From the NCBI GenBank assembly GCA_965248715.1, contig CBDFKB010000006.1, positions 62,001-126,000 on the forward strand: DNA of 64,000 nucleotides, read 5' to 3'. Below, in pieces: positions 59,376-64,000 of this stretch (the stretch's first letter is position 1; every line of letters begins with the position of its first letter). The notes under the pieces are model-generated. The model was given only the letters and a program-made list of their open reading frames with translations. It had not been told where the DNA came from and made no database searches. The position numbers and the translations under genes are program-made. The stretch comes from CBDFKB01 sp965248715. Lineage in GTDB: Bacteria > Pseudomonadota > Alphaproteobacteria > Rhizobiales > Rhizobiaceae.

Positions 59376-59402
59376 CGGGGGCCGCGATTGATGCGGCCCC
59401 CG
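59376..59402 (-). terminator. Hairpin after the binding-protein gene
   Basis: cgggggccgc (59376-59385) and gcggcccccg (59393-59402) form a perfect 10-bp stem with a 7-base loop. Located 27 bases after the substrate-binding protein stop, it is a typical attenuating or mRNA-protecting hairpin giving more binding protein than permease. Confidence 0.75.
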
Positions 59403-59429
59403 AGATTTCTCATTCGAAGTGGTTGCGCC

Positions 59430-61499
59430 TTACTCGTCGAAGTACCACTGCTGGGCACGGTAAGGGAAGGTCCGATAATACTCGTAGGATGCGGTCTTAA
59501 ACTCGAAAAAATTCTTGAGCGCATTGCGGCGGTAAATCGGATCAGGGGTCAGTGCGGTGCCAATAAACAGCAGATTGCCGGTCATGTTATCGACCAAACG
59601 GGCGCCAAGCATGTTGGACTGTTCGGTACCCGCCGGAGCCGACTGGAATGCGTCGATATCGGCAAGCAGCTGCTTGGCGTAGTCCGGAGGTTCAACGCCG
59701 CTGGCGCCATCGGAATCGACCCATTCGGCCCACAACATACCGGTGCGGTGGCCGAAATAGTTTTCAAATGGCGGCACCCACAATTCGTTGTTGCCGAGCA
59801 CGATACCAAGCGGCTGGCCTTTTTCCCAGGCACCGACATCAAGCTGGTTCGACGACTGCGCCGAGCGGTACTCGTCTGGGGTGACCTCTTTGACCGTGGT
59901 TTGAACGCCAACATCCGACCAATATTGCCCGACCAGTTCAACCACCTGTCCGGCGATACCCTGGGTGGCGAATTGCACGTTAAGAACGATCTTTTCGCCA
60001 CTTGGCAGTTCGCGGAAACCGTCACCATCAGTGTCGGCCATGCCGATTTCGTCCAACAATGCGTTGGCACCAGCGGTATCAAATTCGGTTGCAAACGTTG
60101 CCCACTTCGGATCGACGAAATCCGGCACCGGCGAAAATCCGGTATATTGCGCCGGTGTTCCTTGGCCGAAATAGGCGACTTCGTTCAGTTCATCGCGGTT
60201 GATCGCAATCGACATCGCCTTGCGGAACCTGAAATCGCTAAATACTTTACGTTTTTCCGGGTCGTCCGACGTAAGGTTGAAGGAAAACGCATGCATGGCG
60301 ATTTTCGGCTTCAGATAAAGCGAGTAATCGCCCTTTTCCTGGTTCTCCAACAGCAGCGGCGCATCCGACAATTGCAACGACTGGGTTTTATAGTCGGCCT
60401 CCGCATTGATCAGTTTCAATATCCGCACTTCTTTGTCGTTGGCGTAAAGCTCATCCTGCTCGCTAATATAGGGAAGCTGGTTGCCGGCGGTATCGACCAT
60501 GAAGAAATACGGGTTAGCCACATAGTGGCGGCCTTCCGTTGTGTCGGAAATCGTCAGGAAGCTTTCCAGGGTCGGCACCACTGCATGGGGCAGATTGGCA
60601 ACAATGTCCGGGCTGTTCAGCAGCGGCGACGGGGTATCGGTCCAATCCGAATTGCCGAAATAGTTCTTGATCGCGTCCAGGCCATTTTCAAACCCGAGAC
60701 CTTGGGCGTAGGCATCCGCATCCGCGTTGATGTCGGGATGGAACTTGCCAAGGAAGTGTTTTGGCTGGAAACCTTGCGCAAACGATGTGGCAAAGTGAGC
60801 AAGCAAGCCAGGCTTTGGTGCTGGCAGGTTAAATCGCACGGTCTGAGGATCGATCACGTCGATCGTCATCCGTTCGCCGCCAACCAACACATAGTCTTTC
60901 GGCTTTTCGATTACTTTGGAATCAAGCGCTAGATTATCGTACCAGAACTTGACATCCTCGGCGGTAAACGGGGCGCCATCCGACCATTTGTGGCCTGCGC
61001 GCAGGAAGAAGGTCAATTGGGTGAAATCAGCGTTCCATTCCCAATCCTTAGCCACCATCGGCACGATGGTTTGCAGATCGTCCGAATAACGCACCAGATT
61101 AACGTGCCTGGTCGACAAGAAATCCGACGTGCCGGCTTCGGTGGCGTTGGAAAGCGCATCGAGCGTGCCGCCATATTTGCCGATCGAATCGTATGGGGTA
61201 ACAACCAGCGGCTCGGAAGGCAGCCGGTCGGCTAGTCCTGGCAGTTCCGGATTGCCCTGAATTCTGCCGTTAAGAGCGCCAATTTCCGGGTTTTGTTGGA
61301 ATGACATGGTGCAGTTGGACAGTGACTGGTACTGTGACAGTTCGTATTGCTGACGGTATTTGCCGGCGGCAACACCTTGCATGTCGGCGACGGTTGCCGC
61401 CGGACAATCGGCAGCGTGAGCGCTGGTTGCCAAGGCTAACGCCCCCGCCCCCAACAGCGCGCTGGCGCTAGCTAGAAATTTCGTGATATTTCGCGGCAT
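59430..61499 (-). CDS. ABC transporter substrate-binding protein (Opp/Dpp, family 5)
   Basis: A 689-residue secreted solute-binding protein with signal peptide (MPRNITKFLASASALLGAGA, cleavage near SAHA-ADC). The SBP_bac_5 core starts about residue 75 (GKYGGTLDALSN) and includes DWEWNADFTQLTFFLRAGHKWSDGAPFTAEDVKFWYDNL (about 135-173), the family's best-known stretch. It is longer than typical DppA/OppA (about 540), suggesting a larger or unusual peptide-like ligand. ATG 61499 is preceded by GGAGGAAAAT; an in-frame ATG at 61511 was rejected. Confidence 0.9.
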   Translation of the reverse strand: MPRNITKFLASASALLGAGALALATSAHAADCPAATVADMQGVAAGKYRQQYELSQYQSLSNCTMSFQQNPEIGALNGRIQGNPELPGLADRLPSEPLVVTPYDSIGKYGGTLDALSNATEAGTSDFLSTRHVNLVRYSDDLQTIVPMVAKDWEWNADFTQLTFFLRAGHKWSDGAPFTAEDVKFWYDNLALDSKVIEKPKDYVLVGGERMTIDVIDPQTVRFNLPAPKPGLLAHFATSFAQGFQPKHFLGKFHPDINADADAYAQGLGFENGLDAIKNYFGNSDWTDTPSPLLNSPDIVANLPHAVVPTLESFLTISDTTEGRHYVANPYFFMVDTAGNQLPYISEQDELYANDKEVRILKLINAEADYKTQSLQLSDAPLLLENQEKGDYSLYLKPKIAMHAFSFNLTSDDPEKRKVFSDFRFRKAMSIAINRDELNEVAYFGQGTPAQYTGFSPVPDFVDPKWATFATEFDTAGANALLDEIGMADTDGDGFRELPSGEKIVLNVQFATQGIAGQVVELVGQYWSDVGVQTTVKEVTPDEYRSAQSSNQLDVGAWEKGQPLGIVLGNNELWVPPFENYFGHRTGMLWAEWVDSDGASGVEPPDYAKQLLADIDAFQSAPAGTEQSNMLGARLVDNMTGNLLFIGTALTPDPIYRRNALKNFFEFKTASYEYYRTFPYRAQQWYFDE

Positions 61500-61718
61500 A
61501 TTTTCCTCCACTGTTGCACTCTAATTGTCCGACAATCGATTGTATCGGCAGCGATCAATTTCGTTAGGTCCAAATTGACCAGCCCGATAGTGCCAAACCG
61601 CTTATCCCCTTAACCAATAACCAATTCGCACTGGTCGGCCAAGCAAGACGCCGGCTAAAATCCAGACCTGGCATTCAATTGCTTCAAATTTGTCCCAAGA
61701 TTAACACCCACTTGGTGA

Positions 61719-62966
61719 TTATGTGCAAGCGCTAATTTGCTTAGCATGGGTCAGTGGCCGTGAGTGAGTGGCATTGCGACCAAGCTGCCCAAATAGGCGC
61801 TTCTTGCTTTTCTCCTTTGTCTGGCGTGTAGAGAATTGCAAAATCGAATAGCTTTTCAATCGCCGGTCGGTATCAGCTTCAAGGCCGGTAGCAATTTTTT
61901 CGGCAATTTCGCGATAGATGCGGGCATGCCGGCCGTCCGGTTGCGAGGTCACCACCGGAGTGCCAGCATCGGAATTGACGCGGATGTCGATATCAAGTGG
62001 CACCGCACCAAGAAATGGTAGGTCACGTTTTTCCGCTTCTTTGCGAGCACCACCATGGCCGAAAATATCAGTCTGCTCTCCGCATTTGGGGCAAATGAAG
62101 GTGCTCATATTTTCGACGATACCGAGCACCGGCACGTCGACCTGGGAAAACATGGCGATCCCGCGCCTGGCATCAATCAACGCCAAATCCTGCGGTGTCG
62201 ACACGATCACAGCGCCGGCCAACGGCACGCTTTGCGCCATTGTCAGTTGTGCATCACCGGTACCAGGCGGCATGTCGGTCACCAAGATATCGATTTCGCC
62301 CCATTCGACCTCGCGCATCATTTGCGTGAGCGCCGACATTACCATCGGCCCGCGCCAGATCACCGGCGTGTCCTCATCGACCAGGAACCCGATCGACATC
62401 ACCTTCAAGCCATGGCGCATGATCGGTTTCATACCGCCTTGCTCTCCCGGCTGCGGCCGTTCGGTGATGTTTAATAGCCGCGGCATAGACGGGCCGTAGA
62501 TATCGGCGTCGAGCACCCCGACCCGCAACCCAAGCCCGGACAATGCCAGGGCCAGATTGACCGACGTTGTGGATTTTCCCACCCCGCCTTTGCCGGATGC
62601 CACGGCGATAATCTTTTTGATGCCTTCGACCGGCGCTTTGCGCGGCAGGCCGCCATGGGGTTTTCGGCCGGGTTCGACTTGCGGTGGACGTTGCGGTGCC
62701 GGGCTTTGACCGGGTTTGCGCTCTGCTGTCAACGCCACCATGACCGACGAAACCCCATCAAGTGCCATGACCGCGTCTTGCGCCGCCTTTCTCAGCGATT
62801 CCATCGCCTGCGCCTTGTCGGCGGCAACGGTAATCGAGAACATGGCCTTGCCATCGGCGAGAAAAATATCCGACACCATGCCGGCGGCGACGATATCGGT
62901 TTCCCGATCCGGGCCGACCAGCTTCGAAAGCTGCTTGAGTATGTCGTCTTTATTGGCCGGCGCCAT
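61719..62966 (-). CDS. apbC: Mrp/ApbC-family iron-sulfur cluster carrier ATPase
   Basis: A 415-residue protein. N-terminal MIP18/DUF59-type domain (about 4-82), Pro-rich linker (85-112), deviant Walker A VASGKGGVGKSTTS (about 123-136), DADIYGPSMPRLL, Walker A' and B (VTDMPPGTGD, about 230-239), and the cluster-binding CPKCGEQTDIFGHGG (about 295-309). It carries and delivers 4Fe-4S clusters to apoproteins. The last 45 or so residues (after IATGLEADTDRRLKSY) exceed the usual family length and look non-conserved. Bases 61500-61718 and 62967-63277 hold nothing recognisable. Confidence 0.92.
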   Translation of the reverse strand: MAPANKDDILKQLSKLVGPDRETDIVAAGMVSDIFLADGKAMFSITVAADKAQAMESLRKAAQDAVMALDGVSSVMVALTAERKPGQSPAPQRPPQVEPGRKPHGGLPRKAPVEGIKKIIAVASGKGGVGKSTTSVNLALALSGLGLRVGVLDADIYGPSMPRLLNITERPQPGEQGGMKPIMRHGLKVMSIGFLVDEDTPVIWRGPMVMSALTQMMREVEWGEIDILVTDMPPGTGDAQLTMAQSVPLAGAVIVSTPQDLALIDARRGIAMFSQVDVPVLGIVENMSTFICPKCGEQTDIFGHGGARKEAEKRDLPFLGAVPLDIDIRVNSDAGTPVVTSQPDGRHARIYREIAEKIATGLEADTDRRLKSYSILQFSTRQTKEKSKKRLFGQLGRNATHSRPLTHAKQISACT

Positions 62967-63277
62967 GCCTTATTCCCAATCATGCCGCTTAGGGTGGCTT
63001 TCGACAAATATGAGCCTAAGCGCCGTAGACAAGGCGCGACGATACCGATTTGCCACCATGTGCGCCATTGCCGCATTAATCATCAACGAGTTGTTGTATC
63101 ATTTGCGCGCAGACATTATGGACAAGTGCTTCTTGCGGCTGTAAAAGCCCGCGAGCCGAGCTGGCGTTGGTGCGCCCAAATAGGCGATGGCACGCAAGCG
63201 CTGTTCACGAACAAATCGGAAAATGTAGCCAGCCCGCGTTTCCCGAAAACCCGAACAAATTACATTGAGGTGCGATT

Positions 63278-63556
63278 GTGTCTACCACATTCGACAAAGT
63301 CGCGGATATCATTTCCGAGACAAGTGAAATTCCGCGTGAAGAGATTGGCCTCGAAAGCCATACCATCGACGATCTGGGCATCGACAGCCTCGACTTCCTG
63401 GATATCGTGTTCGCAGTCGACAAGGAATTTTCGATCAAAATTCCGCTCGAAGCCTGGACCCAGGAAGTCAATGATGGCAAAGCCTCGACAGAAGAATATT
63501 TTGTCATGAAAAATCTGTGCGCAAAAATCGACGAACTCGTAAAAGCCGCAGCTTGA
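63278..63556 (+). CDS. acpXL: Long acyl carrier protein AcpXL
   Basis: A 92-residue acyl carrier protein with the phosphopantetheine attachment site DDLGIDSLDFLDIVFAVDKEF (about 31-51; Ser at 37). The extra C-terminal part (WTQEVNDGKASTEEYFVMKNLCAKIDELVKAAA) is diagnostic of AcpXL, which carries 27- or 28-carbon hydroxy fatty acids for lipid A in rhizobia. GTG start with TGAGGTG upstream. It heads the acpXL cluster with the next gene. Confidence 0.92.
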   Translation: MSTTFDKVADIISETSEIPREEIGLESHTIDDLGIDSLDFLDIVFAVDKEFSIKIPLEAWTQEVNDGKASTEEYFVMKNLCAKIDELVKAAA

Positions 63557-63597
63557 TCGTCTGATGGCGTTTGGGGCATTCGGCGCTGCAGGCATCC

Positions 63598-64000
63598 ATG
63601 CGGCTTGAATATTTTTTGATGATCGACCGGGTCGAGGAATTGGACTTGGACAACGGTTTTTTGCGGACATCTTCCACGGTGCCGCAAGAAAGTACTGTTT
63701 TTGAGGGGCACTTTCCCGATTATCCGTTGGTGCCAGGGGTTTTGTTGATCGAGACCATGGCCCAGGCTTCGGGCATCTTGATGCTTTACCACAAAGACTA
63801 TCGACGCATGCCCTTATTGGCCGGCGTCAAAGATGCCAAGATCCGCGATTTCATCCGCCCCAACGCCCGCCTTGCGGTCGAGGTTCGTTTAGAACACGAC
63901 GGATCCGGTTTTGCGATTGTAAAGACCATCATGCGTTGCGATGGCAAGCGGGTCGCCAATGCGCTATTGACCATGACCGAGATCGAATGGCCGTTTCCTC
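63598..64000 (+). CDS. 3-hydroxyacyl-ACP dehydratase FabZ-like (3' partial)
   Basis: Hot-dog-fold dehydratase, 134 residues visible, running off the window end. VFEGHFPDYPLVPGVLLIETMAQ (about 36-58) contains the catalytic His (GHFP) and Glu (LLIETMAQ), as in FabZ. Located 41 bases after acpXL, matching the gene order acpXL-fabZXL in rhizobia, so it probably dehydrates the very-long-chain 3-hydroxyacyl intermediate on AcpXL. Confidence 0.88.
   Translation, partial: MRLEYFLMIDRVEELDLDNGFLRTSSTVPQESTVFEGHFPDYPLVPGVLLIETMAQASGILMLYHKDYRRMPLLAGVKDAKIRDFIRPNARLAVEVRLEHDGSGFAIVKTIMRCDGKRVANALLTMTEIEWPFP

Noticed and set aside
59388..60932. 514-codon plus-strand frame opposite the binding-protein gene
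   Set aside because: Antisense shadow of a well-supported secreted protein with signal peptide and family motifs.

Overview
The window looks like a chromosomal segment of an alphaproteobacterium, probably Hyphomicrobiales (Rhizobiales) or a near relative. The strongest indications are an AcpXL-type long acyl carrier protein followed by a FabZ-like dehydratase (very-long-chain lipid A acylation) at the right edge, a pssA-psd-pmtA phosphatidylcholine pathway, a NoeA-like methyltransferase, and many copies of a two-palindrome intergenic repeat resembling the RIME elements of rhizobia. Gene content is that of an amine-, betaine- and phosphonate-scavenging heterotroph. No tRNA, rRNA, CRISPR array or prophage was seen.

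Layout. 1-3320: partial omega-amino acid:pyruvate aminotransferase, an agmatinase-like ureohydrolase and a ferredoxin reductase. 3409-7328: a tightly overlapping minus-strand envelope operon (sulfatase-like membrane protein, tiny YIDPGSGS protein, frameshifted NoeA-like methyltransferase, short YidC/Oxa1 paralogue). 7393-9595: WYL and XRE regulators. 9719-13281: desaturase, PhnD-like binding protein and MttB-like methyltransferase. 13290-16940: insertion sequence pile-up (IS5-type broken by an IS66-type with 8-bp target duplication, then IS110). 17108-25195: SDR, enoyl-CoA hydratase, EamA, PPOX-fold protein, TerC, NTF2-like protein, metallophosphoesterase, lipase. 25254-31357: PLD-family protein, EttA, and a BglII-like restriction-modification pair inserted at the 3' end of ettA with a 114-bp duplication. 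31358-35145: accessory DNA with two IS5-type elements, ogt and a prs fragment. 35350-37936: cold-shock protein and the phosphatidylcholine operon. 38433-42083: cupin/AraC pair, EamA, orphan ParD, HCCA-like isomerase. 42110-46744: preA and preT, separated by a methyltransferase and two tandem GIY-YIG cassettes. 46941-49898: DinB, TauE, DusA. 50161-54652: 2-aminoethylphosphonate catabolism (pbfA, phnX, phnW) with a divergent LysR regulator. 54997-61499: Opp-type ABC importer. 61719-64000: Mrp ATPase and the acpXL locus.

The most distinctive theme is small, non-coding, inverted-repeat elements bounded by CTAG. At least four dissimilar families occur here; several lie exactly at a gene's TAG stop codon, one is nested in another, and a resident IS5-type element has the same CTAG boundary. 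A second theme is cassette insertion with long flanking duplications: the restriction-modification pair at ettA, and a GIY-YIG nuclease gene framed by 33-bp inverted hairpins at the start of preA. The GIY-YIG cassette is the best candidate for an under-described mobile system.
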